Shown: positions 1 through 7,713 of the stretch, piece by piece
How positions within the stretch are numbered: the first letter of the stretch is position 1
Layout: the number at the start of each line of letters is the position of its first letter
Assembly: GCF_013409645.1 (NCBI RefSeq)
Contig: NZ_JACCBG010000001.1
Coordinates: 248,001-312,000 of the forward strand
Source: Nocardioides panaciterrulae
Lineage (GTDB): Bacteria > Actinomycetota > Actinomycetes > Propionibacteriales > Nocardioidaceae
Length of the DNA stretch: 64,000 nt
Direction: 5' to 3'
Program-made: the position numbers and the translations under genes
The notes under the pieces: generated by a model
What the model was told of the DNA's origin: nothing
The model's input: the letters and a program-made list of their open reading frames with translations, nothing else
Database searches by the model: none

Positions 1-110
1 GACCTGCGGAGCAGGTCGGCCAGCTGTCCGTGCGTGTCGGCCGCGGCGGCGGGCGCCGGCGCCCCCTCGATCGAGGGGGCGCCGTCCCGCACGGGCCGGA
101 TGGGGTCCAC
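1..110 (-). CDS. SigK-like ECF sigma factor, 5' end only
   Basis: This is an open frame running off the left edge, starting at GTG 110 with a GGAAGGA Shine-Dalgarno 8 nt upstream. The 36 visible residues are an Ala/Pro-rich leader followed by THGQLADLLRR, which resembles the start of region 2 in SigK-type ECF sigma factors. It lies 39 bp downstream of the fasciclin gene on the same strand. In mycobacteria SigK controls fasciclin lipoproteins (MPT70/MPT83), and both upstream genes here carry matching SigK-like promoters, so a sigma factor that drives its own operon is the best reading. Too little is visible for certainty. An anti-sigma factor would be expected beyond the window. Confidence 0.6.
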   Translation of the reverse strand, partial: MDPIRPVRDGAPSIEGAPAPAAAADTHGQLADLLRR

Positions 111-149
111 TCCTGGAATCCTTCCGTGAACGTCTCTCGACAAACCCGA

Positions 150-806
150 TCAGCTGTTCGGCATCAGCACCGTGTCGACCACGTAGACCGTGGCGTTCGC
201 GGTCGGGATGTTGCCGCACAGGATCTTGGCGTTCTCGTCGCCGACAGTGAAGTCCTCGCCCGAGCCCTTCACGGTGACGGTATCGCCCGCCAGCGTCTTG
301 TGGGTGCCGGCGAGCTGGTCGGGCGAGAGCTGCTCGCCGATCACGTGGTGCGACAGGATCGTGGTCAGCGTCTTCTTGTCCTTGAGGACGCTGTCCAGCG
401 TCTTGGACGGGATCTTGCCGAACGCGTCGTCGGTCGGCGCGAAGACGGTGATGCCCTGGGCGGAGTTCAGGGTGTCCCCGAGGCCCGCGGCGCCGACCGC
501 CTTGACCAGGGTCTGCAGCAGGGGGTTCGCGCTGGCGGCGGTCGCGACCGGCTGGGTGGCCATGCCGCCGAAGGAGCCGGCGCCCGAGGTCGGGATCGCC
601 GAGCAGCCGGGGCCGAAGGTCTGCGCACCGGCGTCGGACGCCATCGAGTCCGAGCTGCTGTTGTCACTGGGCGTCGACGACATGCTGGTGCTGTCGGATG
701 CCGAGGCGCTGGTGTCGTCGCTGTTCCCGCAGGCGGCCAGGCCCATGGTGGCGGTGAGGGCCAGGGCGGCGAGCCCGCCCGTGCGGCGGAGGGTGTTGCT
801 CTTCAT
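150..806 (-). CDS. Fasciclin (FAS1) domain lipoprotein
   Basis: A 218-aa secreted lipoprotein. It has a basic N-terminus, a hydrophobic stretch and a lipobox LAAC with Cys26, then a Ser/Thr/Asp-rich linker to about residue 60. A single FAS1 domain follows (about 85-216), with the typical features NPLLQTLVKAV, ITVFAPTDDAF, LSHHVIGEQL and a closing VYVVDTVLMP. FAS1 domains act in adhesion or protein-protein contact at the cell surface; MPT83 is the mycobacterial relative. The start is supported by GGAAGG upstream in a 39-nt leader after a SigK-like promoter (846-872). It lies between the molybdopterin oxidoreductase gene and the sigma gene on the same strand. Confidence 0.93.
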   Translation of the reverse strand: MKSNTLRRTGGLAALALTATMGLAACGNSDDTSASASDSTSMSSTPSDNSSSDSMASDAGAQTFGPGCSAIPTSGAGSFGGMATQPVATAASANPLLQTLVKAVGAAGLGDTLNSAQGITVFAPTDDAFGKIPSKTLDSVLKDKKTLTTILSHHVIGEQLSPDQLAGTHKTLAGDTVTVKGSGEDFTVGDENAKILCGNIPTANATVYVVDTVLMPNS

Positions 807-845
807 GGTTCTTCGGACCTTCCGTTGGTGGGGCTGACAGGAGTG

Positions 846-872
846 ATTCGGTGCGGCCGGGTGGGCGGATTG
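846..872 (-). promoter_or_regulatory. SigK-like promoter of the fasciclin gene
   Basis: On the minus strand CAATCC (872-867) is followed by a 15-nt spacer and CCGAAT (851-846), then CAC. This resembles the mycobacterial SigK consensus CCATCC / CCGAAT as I recall it, with a slightly short spacer. The promoter of the upstream oxidoreductase has the same arrangement, with ATCC, exactly 15 nt and CCGAATCAC. Confidence 0.55.
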
Positions 873-889
873 CCCGACGGGGCAGCGGG

Positions 890-2455
890 TCATGTGACGG
901 TGACCACGACCTGCTGCAGGCCGCTGGAGCCGTCCGGGAACGGGGTCGCGCGGACCGCGGTCTGCTGCTCGCCCCGGCCGTCGGTGGCGCGCACGGTGAG
1001 CGTGTGCCGGCCGCTGCCGGCCGACCAGGGCAGGTACCACTGCCGCCAGTAGTCGTTGCCGGCCGAGGGGCCCAGCCGGGCCTCCTGCCAGGGGCCGCCG
1101 TCGATGCGCACCTCGACCTTCGCGACCCCGCCGCGGTGCTGCGCCCACGCGACGCCGCCGATGAGGGTGCGGCCGGCGTCGATCGTGGCCAGCGGCCGGG
1201 GCGTGTCGATCCGGCTGGCGATCTTGATGGGGGCGTCGGTGGCCCAGCCGCGCTGGGTCCAGTAGGCGTCGTGCTCGGCGTAGGTGGTCAGCGTCATCCG
1301 GGTGATCCACTTGGTGGCGCTGATGAAGCCGTACAGGCCGGGGACGACCATCCGGGCCGGGAACCCGTGCTCGCGGGGCAGCGCCGCGCCGTTCATGCCG
1401 ATCGCGATCATCGCGTCCCGGCCGTCGGTGGCCAGCTCCAGCGGGGTGCTGATCGTCATGCCGTCCACGTCGGTGGACAGGATCTGGTCGGCCCCGGTGT
1501 GCCCGATGCCGGCCCGGTCGAGCAGGTCGGTCAGCGACACGCCCAGCCAGCGCGCGCCGCCGACGTAGTGGCCGCCGACCTCGTTGGACACGCAGGTCAG
1601 CGTGATGTCCCGCTCGATCAGGTCCATCTGGGTCAGGTCGTCGAAGCTGAACCCGACCTCGCGGTCGACGTCGCCGTCGATGGTCAGGCGCCAGCCGTCC
1701 AGGCCGACGGCGGGCAGGGTGAGGCGCGTGTCGACCCGGTAGAAGTCGGAGGTGGCGGTGCGGAACGGCGTGATGCCGGGCACCCGGTCGTCCAGCCCGG
1801 CCGGAAACGCCGGCGCCGGGTCGTCGGGCGCCGGCAGCGCCACGTCCTCCGGGCGGGTGAGGTAGGAGCCGATCCACCGGCCGATCCCGCCCATCGCGGC
1901 GGCCGCGACGGTCAGCGTGCCGGAGGCGACCAGCACCGCCCGGCGGCTGGTGCCCCGGTGGCTGGTGTCCCCGTGGCTGGTGTCCCGGTGCCGGTCGTCG
2001 GCGGCCGCGGATCCGGCCGGAACGGCACCGGAGGTCGTCCTGGTCACCAGCCAGGCCAGCGCGCCGACGCCGGCGATGGCCGCGACCACGCTCGGCAGCA
2101 CCTCGATCGGCCCCGCGGTCGGCCGGGACAGCGCGGCCGCCGCCGCGATCGCCACCAGGACGACCAGCAGCGCGGCGCCGTACGCCAGCCGGCGGCGCGC
2201 GAGCAGGCCCGCGACCGCGGCCAGCAGCAGCACCCCGACCAGCACCGACCCGACCAGCACGGTCTTGTCGTTGCTCCCGAAGTGGGCGATCGCCCACTCC
2301 TTCAGCGGGGTCGGGGTCAGGTCGATGACGGCCGAGCCGACGGCCAGCACCGGGGAGGCGGACGGCTCCGTCAGCGCGGCGACGAGGTGGCCGGCGGCGA
2401 CCCCGACGAGGGTGGCGAGCACGCCGAACCAGGCATGGAGCAGTCGTGAGGTCAT
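890..2455 (-). CDS. Membrane-anchored molybdopterin-dependent oxidoreductase (sulfite oxidase fold)
   Basis: A 521-aa protein. The N-terminal 140 residues hold about four membrane segments. A linker with repeated DTSHGDTSHRGTS leads to a twin-arginine-like SRRAVLVASG near 170 and a further hydrophobic stretch. The molybdopterin-binding domain spans about 230-400, with the family Cys in LTCVSNEVGG (Cys288) as probable Mo ligand. A Mo-co dimerisation-type beta domain follows (about 410-520). Together these suggest a redox enzyme facing the outside of the membrane; the substrate is unknown. ATG 2455 lies 7 nt after a SigK-like -10, so the transcript may be leaderless. It is the first gene of the operon with the fasciclin lipoprotein and sigma factor. 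Confidence 0.9.
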   Translation of the reverse strand: MTSRLLHAWFGVLATLVGVAAGHLVAALTEPSASPVLAVGSAVIDLTPTPLKEWAIAHFGSNDKTVLVGSVLVGVLLLAAVAGLLARRRLAYGAALLVVLVAIAAAAALSRPTAGPIEVLPSVVAAIAGVGALAWLVTRTTSGAVPAGSAAADDRHRDTSHGDTSHRGTSRRAVLVASGTLTVAAAAMGGIGRWIGSYLTRPEDVALPAPDDPAPAFPAGLDDRVPGITPFRTATSDFYRVDTRLTLPAVGLDGWRLTIDGDVDREVGFSFDDLTQMDLIERDITLTCVSNEVGGHYVGGARWLGVSLTDLLDRAGIGHTGADQILSTDVDGMTISTPLELATDGRDAMIAIGMNGAALPREHGFPARMVVPGLYGFISATKWITRMTLTTYAEHDAYWTQRGWATDAPIKIASRIDTPRPLATIDAGRTLIGGVAWAQHRGGVAKVEVRIDGGPWQEARLGPSAGNDYWRQWYLPWSAGSGRHTLTVRATDGRGEQQTAVRATPFPDGSSGLQQVVVTVT

Positions 2456-2462
2456 GGGGGTG

Positions 2463-2489
2463 ATTCGGAGCGGCGGCCGTCGCGGATCC
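2463..2489 (-). promoter_or_regulatory. SigK-like promoter of the oxidoreductase operon
   Basis: On the minus strand GGATCC (2489-2484), a 15-nt spacer and CCGAAT (2468-2463) are followed by CACCCCC and the ATG at 2455. The ATCC-N15-CCGAATCAC pattern is shared with the promoter in front of the fasciclin gene at 846-872. No primary-sigma-like TANNNT is seen at this position. Confidence 0.5.
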
Positions 2490-2545
2490 CAGGCGGTGTC
2501 CTGCCTCACACCCGGCCGGCGGTGGGGTGCGGCAGGATGGACCGC

Positions 2546-3316
2546 ATGCCTGACGTCCCCAGCGAGCTCGTCCACTACGCCACCGACGGCCCCCCGGAGG
2601 CGCGGGTCGCGACGCTCACGCTGGACAGCCAGCACAACCGGAACGCGCTCTCCCGCCAGCTGGTCGGCGAGCTCTTCGACGGGCTGCGCCGCGCCGAGGC
2701 CGACCCGGCGGTGCGGGTGGTGCTGGTCCGGGCGGAGGGCCGGGTCTTCTGCTCCGGCGCGGACCTCTCCGAGGCCAGCGCGGGCGGCATGGAGGAGGGC
2801 GCCCGCCGGATCGTGGAGCTCCAGCGGCTGATCGTGTCGATGGACAAGCCGGTGGTCACCCGGCTGCACGGCGCGGTGCGCGCCGGCGGCATCGGCATCG
2901 TCGCCGCCTCGGACCTCGCGATCGCCGCCGAGGACGCCACATTCGCGCTGACCGAGGTCAAGCTCGGCCTGGCCGCCGCGATCATCTCGCTCACCGTCCA
3001 CCACCGGATGAACCCGCGGGCCGCGGCGCTGACCACGCTGGGCGGCGAGGTGTTCACCGGCCGCGACGCCGCGGCGTACGGCCTGGTCACCGCCGCGGTG
3101 CCGGCGGAGGAGCTGGACGCCGAGGTGTCGCGGCTCTGCGCCTCGCTGGCCACCGGGACCCCGCAGGGGCTGCGGGAGTCCAAGCGGATCCTCAACGCCG
3201 ACCTGCTCGCGCGCATCGACGCCGGCGGGGAGGAGATGGCGGCGCTCAGCGCCCGGCTGTTCGCCTCCGAGGAGGCGCGCGCGGCGATGACCGCGTTCCT
3301 GAACCGCAAGAAGTAG
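2546..3316 (+). CDS. Enoyl-CoA hydratase/isomerase family protein
   Basis: A 256-aa crotonase-fold protein, normal length for the family. The N-terminal half shows GRVFCSGADLSEA, the oxyanion-hole segment that binds acyl-CoA, and AGGIGIVAASDLAIA. TEVKLGL supplies the first catalytic glutamate position. The region that carries the second glutamate in classical hydratases reads LTTLGGEVFTG, with Thr at the usual Glu position, so it may be an isomerase or another family activity. The start at 2546 is preferred over ATG 2537 because GGCAGGA lies 8 nt upstream. It is a single gene with no fatty-acid oxidation neighbours. Confidence 0.88.
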   Translation: MPDVPSELVHYATDGPPEARVATLTLDSQHNRNALSRQLVGELFDGLRRAEADPAVRVVLVRAEGRVFCSGADLSEASAGGMEEGARRIVELQRLIVSMDKPVVTRLHGAVRAGGIGIVAASDLAIAAEDATFALTEVKLGLAAAIISLTVHHRMNPRAAALTTLGGEVFTGRDAAAYGLVTAAVPAEELDAEVSRLCASLATGTPQGLRESKRILNADLLARIDAGGEEMAALSARLFASEEARAAMTAFLNRKK

Positions 3317-3392
3317 CCGCCGACGACCTCGGCGAGTTCCGGGGCAACCAATTGGGGCAACCATCCGGGACCGCCACCCGGTAGTACCGGAT
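3317..3392 (+). promoter_or_regulatory. Candidate promoter with a duplicated GGGGCAACCA motif
   Basis: The 76-bp gap before the sigma factor gene contains GGGGCAACCA twice (3340-3349 and 3353-3362), separated by ATT. ECF sigma factors usually recognise a -35 with an AAC core. The second copy sits about 30 nt before the ATG, with GGTAGT 17 nt after its GCAACC. An autoregulated ECF promoter is plausible but inferred. Confidence 0.35.
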
Positions 3393-3983
3393 ATGACCGC
3401 ACTGGCCGGATCGCGAGACACCGCGACCACCTCGGGGAGACCGGTGGACGACACGCACGCTGAGGACCGGGTCGACTTCGACGAGTTCGTGGCGGCCCGG
3501 TCCTCCGGGCTGCTGCGCACGGCGTACCTGCTGACCCACGACCACGCGCTGGCCGAGGACCTGCTGCAGACCGCGCTCGCCAAGGCGTGGTTCGCCTGGG
3601 CGCGGATCTCGGGGCGTCCGGAGCCTTACGTCCGCAAGATCCTGGTCAACACCTACGCCTCCTGGTGGCGTCGCCGCTGGAACGGCGAGCTGGCCACCGA
3701 GGAGCTCCCCGAGCACCCGGCCGGCGACGCGACCGTGGCGGTCGACGCCGGCCACGACCTGTGGACCGCGATGGGCCGGCTGCCGCGGCGGCAACGGGCG
3801 GTGGTGGTGCTGCGCTACTTCGAGGACCTGACCGAGGCCGAGACCGCGCGGCTGCTCGGCTGCTCGGTCGGCACGGTCAAGAGCCAGACCAGCAAGGCGT
3901 TGGCGAAGCTGCGGATCGACCCGTCCCTCGCCGACGGCACCGACCCGGGCTCGAGGACGGACGAGATGGAGGGCCTGCGATGA
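3393..3983 (+). CDS. ECF RNA polymerase sigma factor, SigE family
   Basis: A 196-aa ECF sigma factor. Region 2 (about 25-95) carries LLRTAYLLTHDHALAEDLLQ and AKAWFAWARI; region 4 (about 130-180) carries RQRAVVVLRYFEDLTEAE and the helix-turn-helix LGCSVGTVKSQTSKALAKLR. This is the actinobacterial SigE/sigma-24 family layout. The start is uncertain: ATG 3393 has no clear ribosome site, while in-frame GTG 3444 has GGGGAGA just upstream and would give a 179-aa protein still containing region 2. It overlaps the next gene by ATGA, so the pair is probably co-translated. Confidence 0.92.
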   Translation: MTALAGSRDTATTSGRPVDDTHAEDRVDFDEFVAARSSGLLRTAYLLTHDHALAEDLLQTALAKAWFAWARISGRPEPYVRKILVNTYASWWRRRWNGELATEELPEHPAGDATVAVDAGHDLWTAMGRLPRRQRAVVVLRYFEDLTEAETARLLGCSVGTVKSQTSKALAKLRIDPSLADGTDPGSRTDEMEGLR

Positions 3984-5287
3984 GCACGACCGACGAGCTG
4001 CGCGCCGTCCTCGGCGACCATGCGGCCGGGGTGGCCGACCACGATCTGCACGTGCGCCCGGTCGCGGTGCGCGAACGCGTCCGGGTCGTGCGCCGCCGCC
4101 GGCGCGGCCTGGTCGCCGCCGCGGTCGCGGTGGTGCTGACCGCCGCCGGGGTGGGCCTGCTCCCGACCCTGGGCGGTGGCGCGCCCGAGCCGGCCGGGCC
4201 GCCCCACCGGCTGGCGGGTCACGACGTGCCGGCCCGGGTCAGCGTGCTCGGCTTCGGCTACCGCTACGCCGACGCGGTGCCGCCCCGCGAGGTCGCCGGA
4301 GGCCGGGTGCGGCTGCCCGCGTCCGACCGCGGCCGGGTCGTCTCGCTCGTCGCCGACGGCCTCGGCGACGGGGTCGCGACGCTCTTCGTCGGGAACGAGC
4401 CGGTCGCCCGGTCGCTGGCCGGCGGCTCGCTGGAGCGGCCGGTGCCGGTCCCGGCCGACGCCACCACGCTGCGGGTGCGGCTGCACGACGCCCCCGCTGG
4501 CGCCACCGCCGCGCTCGCGGTCTACCAGCGCGACGGGCGGATGCCGGACGGCGTGAGCAACGGCTCGGCGGTGTTCCGCCGGACGGTCGCCGGCGCCGAC
4601 CTGTTGGCCGGCCGGTTCTCCGAGCCCGGGCAGGCCGTGCTCCGGTTCGGGTTCACCGGCGCCCTGGGCGAGGTCTCGTTCGCCGACTACTGCACCGGCG
4701 TCCCCCGGCGGCTGGCGCTGCACGTCGCCATCGACGGCGACGGCTACGTCTCCTCGCCCTGCGGCGACGCCGCCGAGGACGCCGGCCTCACCGACTTCTC
4801 CGTCGAGGACCCCGGCCCGGTGCAGCAGCACCGCGTCCGGGCCTGGCTCGCCCCCGGCACCGGCCAGGACGCCCGGCCGGTCGCCGTGCCCGGCGCCGTG
4901 ATCGGCCTGGCCGCCTACGGCGAGCAGGCCGCCGACCCGGTCGTCCAGGGCATGCGGGTGCCCACCACCGTGGAGGACGCCGGGCGCACCTGGACCCTGG
5001 ACCGGATGATCGACAACGGCGCCGGCTCCCACGTGCTCGCCCACTCCTTCGACACCGCCGACGGGCCGCTGGTGCTCGGCTACGTCAGCAGCGGCGGCCA
5101 CCTCGGCCTGCGCCTCGACGGCCGGCTGGTGCCCGCGACCGAGACCGGCGCGTGGGGTACCGGGCCATCCCTGTCCGGTCCCGGGACCGTGCTGCTCCCC
5201 GGCGACCACTACCGGGTGACGCTCGGCGAGGAGCGGCCCGGACGGACGTTCCGCGGGACGCTGCTGGTCTACCGGCCCGCGGACTGA
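3980..5287 (+). CDS. Single-pass membrane protein, probable sigma-factor partner
   Basis: A 435-aa protein whose start overlaps the sigma gene stop (ATGA). About 45 cytoplasmic residues with an Arg-rich RRRRRG are followed by one membrane segment (about 46-64). The large extracytoplasmic remainder is rich in beta-strand-like Gly/Val/Arg sequence and has two Cys in DYCTGVPRR and SSPCGDA. I do not recognise a catalytic domain. Its position and topology (short cytoplasmic end, one helix, large outer domain) fit an anti-sigma or sensor partner of the SigE-family factor, but no zinc-binding anti-sigma motif HxxxCxxC is visible. Confidence 0.7.
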   Translation: MSTTDELRAVLGDHAAGVADHDLHVRPVAVRERVRVVRRRRRGLVAAAVAVVLTAAGVGLLPTLGGGAPEPAGPPHRLAGHDVPARVSVLGFGYRYADAVPPREVAGGRVRLPASDRGRVVSLVADGLGDGVATLFVGNEPVARSLAGGSLERPVPVPADATTLRVRLHDAPAGATAALAVYQRDGRMPDGVSNGSAVFRRTVAGADLLAGRFSEPGQAVLRFGFTGALGEVSFADYCTGVPRRLALHVAIDGDGYVSSPCGDAAEDAGLTDFSVEDPGPVQQHRVRAWLAPGTGQDARPVAVPGAVIGLAAYGEQAADPVVQGMRVPTTVEDAGRTWTLDRMIDNGAGSHVLAHSFDTADGPLVLGYVSSGGHLGLRLDGRLVPATETGAWGTGPSLSGPGTVLLPGDHYRVTLGEERPGRTFRGTLLVYRPAD

Positions 5288-5453
5288 TCCGCCGCCCCGG
5301 GGGTGGGGCCGGGTGGGCCGTAATTGCGTGCGCGCGCGGGGGGAGCAGGTAGGCTTGTCGACTCGCCGGTCGCGTGGGGCCGGCCCCCTCCCGCAGCGCA
5401 GCGGCCGGACCGGCCGGGCGGGGGGACGTGTTCGGGGCCGAGGGGAACATCCG

Positions 5454-7640
5454 TTGTCAGAACAGCTCGTCGAGAACGAGATCGGTCGTGAGCAGGCCGT
5501 CGTCGACAGGGTCTACGTGCAGCTCAAGGAGTCGGCCCGGGCCGCTCAGGAGCTGGCGCGGGAGGGGCACGGCCGGGGTCGGCTGGGTCACGAGGGTGGC
5601 CTGGTCGAGCGCGACGCCATGGTCTTCCAGGCCGCCCGGCGGATCGCCCAGCTCGACGCCGCCCACGAGGGCCTGGTGTTCGGGCGGCTCGACCTCACCG
5701 AGGACCTCGATCCCGAGCCGCGCTACATCGGCCGGATCGGGCTGCGCGACGAGAACCGCGACTCGCTGCTGATCGACTGGCGCGCCCCCGCCGCCGCGGT
5801 GTTCTACCAGGCCACGGCGGCCGAGCCGCACGGCGTCGTACGCCGCCGTGTCCTGCGCTGCCTGGGTCCGACGGTGGTCGGTGTCGAGGACGAGCTGCTC
5901 GACCCTGACAGCCCAGGGGCCGAGGCGCTTCCGATCATCGGCGAGGGCGCGCTGATGGCCCAGCTGTCCCGGGCCCGGGACCGCTCGATGCACTCGATCG
6001 TCGCCACCATCCAGGCCGAGCAGGACAAGGCGATCCGGGCACCCGGCAAGGGCGTGGTGTCGATCTCGGGCGGCCCGGGCACCGGCAAGACGGTCGTCGC
6101 GCTGCATCGCGCGGCGTACCTGCTCTACACCGACCGCCGCCGCTACGAGGGCGGCGGCGTGCTGATCGTCGGCCCGAGCGGGGTGTTCATGCGCTACATC
6201 GAGCGGGTGCTGCCCTCGCTCGGTGAGACCGCGATCGCGCTGCGCTCGCTCGGCGAGGTCGTGGACGGGGTCCGCGCGACCCGGCACGACGAGCCGGCGG
6301 TCGCCGACGTCAAGGGCTCGGCCCGGATGGCCGAGGTGGTCCGGCGTGCGGCCCGGCAGCAGGCGCCGGGGAGCCCCCGGGAGTTCCGGGTGTTCTGGCG
6401 CGACGACGTGATCGTCCTCGACCGCGGGGTGCTGGGCCGGCTGCGCCGCCAGCTGATGTCGCAGGGCCGCCGCAACCGGCAGCTGCCGCGGGTGGCCAAC
6501 ACGCTGCTCGACGCGATGTGGCGCCAGGTCCGGGGCGAGCGCGGCCGCGAGCGGGGCCGCGAGGCGTTCAACGACGAGATGCTCTCCAGCCGCGCGTTCG
6601 TGGACTTCGCGCTGGCCTGGTGGCCGCCGCTCGAGGCGACCGAGGTGCTGTCCTGGCTGCGCGACCCCGAGTTCCTGTCCCGGGTCGCCGAGGGCGTGCT
6701 CGCCGCGGAGGAGCAGCGGCTCCTGTCGAAGTCGTGGAGCGGCGACGGCTCGCTGTCGGTGGAGGACGTGCCGCTGCTCGACGAGCTGCGCTACGCGCTG
6801 GGCGACGTGCCGCAGCGCAGCGACGACGAGCGCGAGCTCGACGACACCGCCCTGCTGCAGGGCGGCCACGACCTCCAGGAGCTGGTGACCGCCGCCGACC
6901 GCGAGTACGCGCCTGCCGGGCGGCCCTGGACGCCCCCGACCAACCGGATCGAGGACGACCCCTACGCCCACGTCCTGGTCGACGAGGCGCAGGACCTCAC
7001 GCCGATGCAGTGGCGGATGGTCGGGCGCCGCGGCCGGACCGCCTCCTGGACGATCGTCGGCGACCCCGCGCAGTCCTCGTGGCCGGTGCCCGAGGAGTCC
7101 GCGGCCGCGCGGGCCGCGGCCCTGGAGGGCAAGGAGCTGCACGAGTTCCACCTGTCCACCAACTACCGCAACTCCTCCGAGATCTACGCCCACGCCGCGG
7201 CGTACGCCAGCCGGGTCGGCCTGGACGCCGACCTGCCCACCGCCGTCCGCTCGACGGGGGTGGAGCCGGAGGAGGTCACCGGGGTCACCGACCTCGAGGC
7301 GGCGACCCGGCAGGCCGTGGCCGACGTGGCGGGCCGGGTCGAGGGCACCGTCGGGATCGTGGTGCCGGTGGCCCGGCGCTCGGAGGTCAACGCCTGGCTG
7401 GCGTCCTGGCCGGAGCTCGCCGAGGACGCCGCCGGTGCGCGCGCCGCGGTGGACTCCTCGGTCACGCCGTCCGGCGAGGACCGGGTCGTCGTGCTGACCG
7501 GCCTGGACACCAAGGGCCTGGAGTTCGACGGCATCGTCGTGGTCCGGCCCCAGGAGATCGAGGACGAGTCGGCCACCGGCCGGGCCACGTTGTACGTCGT
7601 GCTCACCCGGGCCACGCAGCTGCTCACCACGCTGTCCTGA
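5454..7640 (+). CDS. helD: HelD-type RNA polymerase recycling ATPase (UvrD-like)
   Basis: A 728-aa UvrD/Rep-fold ATPase of the HelD family. It has an N-terminal coiled coil (about 1-70), then RYIGRIGLRDE and LLIDWRAPAAAVFY, typical of HelD. Walker A GGPGTGKT lies at 206-213, Walker B VDEAQD near 508, and later motifs include VGDPAQSSW, STNYRNSSEI and TGLDTKGLEFDGIVV. HelD proteins enter RNA polymerase channels and free stalled polymerase from nucleic acid; some actinobacterial members (HelR) give rifampicin tolerance. The TTG start is chosen because GAGGGG lies 8 nt upstream and the family N-terminus begins there; the upstream in-frame extension is low-complexity Arg/Gly. Confidence 0.9.
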   Translation: MSEQLVENEIGREQAVVDRVYVQLKESARAAQELAREGHGRGRLGHEGGLVERDAMVFQAARRIAQLDAAHEGLVFGRLDLTEDLDPEPRYIGRIGLRDENRDSLLIDWRAPAAAVFYQATAAEPHGVVRRRVLRCLGPTVVGVEDELLDPDSPGAEALPIIGEGALMAQLSRARDRSMHSIVATIQAEQDKAIRAPGKGVVSISGGPGTGKTVVALHRAAYLLYTDRRRYEGGGVLIVGPSGVFMRYIERVLPSLGETAIALRSLGEVVDGVRATRHDEPAVADVKGSARMAEVVRRAARQQAPGSPREFRVFWRDDVIVLDRGVLGRLRRQLMSQGRRNRQLPRVANTLLDAMWRQVRGERGRERGREAFNDEMLSSRAFVDFALAWWPPLEATEVLSWLRDPEFLSRVAEGVLAAEEQRLLSKSWSGDGSLSVEDVPLLDELRYALGDVPQRSDDERELDDTALLQGGHDLQELVTAADREYAPAGRPWTPPTNRIEDDPYAHVLVDEAQDLTPMQWRMVGRRGRTASWTIVGDPAQSSWPVPEESAAARAAALEGKELHEFHLSTNYRNSSEIYAHAAAYASRVGLDADLPTAVRSTGVEPEEVTGVTDLEAATRQAVADVAGRVEGTVGIVVPVARRSEVNAWLASWPELAEDAAGARAAVDSSVTPSGEDRVVVLTGLDTKGLEFDGIVVVRPQEIEDESATGRATLYVVLTRATQLLTTLS

Positions 7641-7713
7641 GTCGCCGGCACGGCCGCCCGGCGGGGCGTGGACCGTGGCGGTCGTGCGGCTCGGGGCCAA
7701 CTAGGCTGCGGCC

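Noticed and set aside
2535..2540. Exact CCATCC (minus strand) as SigK -35 for the oxidoreductase
   Set aside because: It lies 66 nt from the CCGAAT, too far to form one promoter; the nearer GGATCC with a 15-nt spacer fits better.
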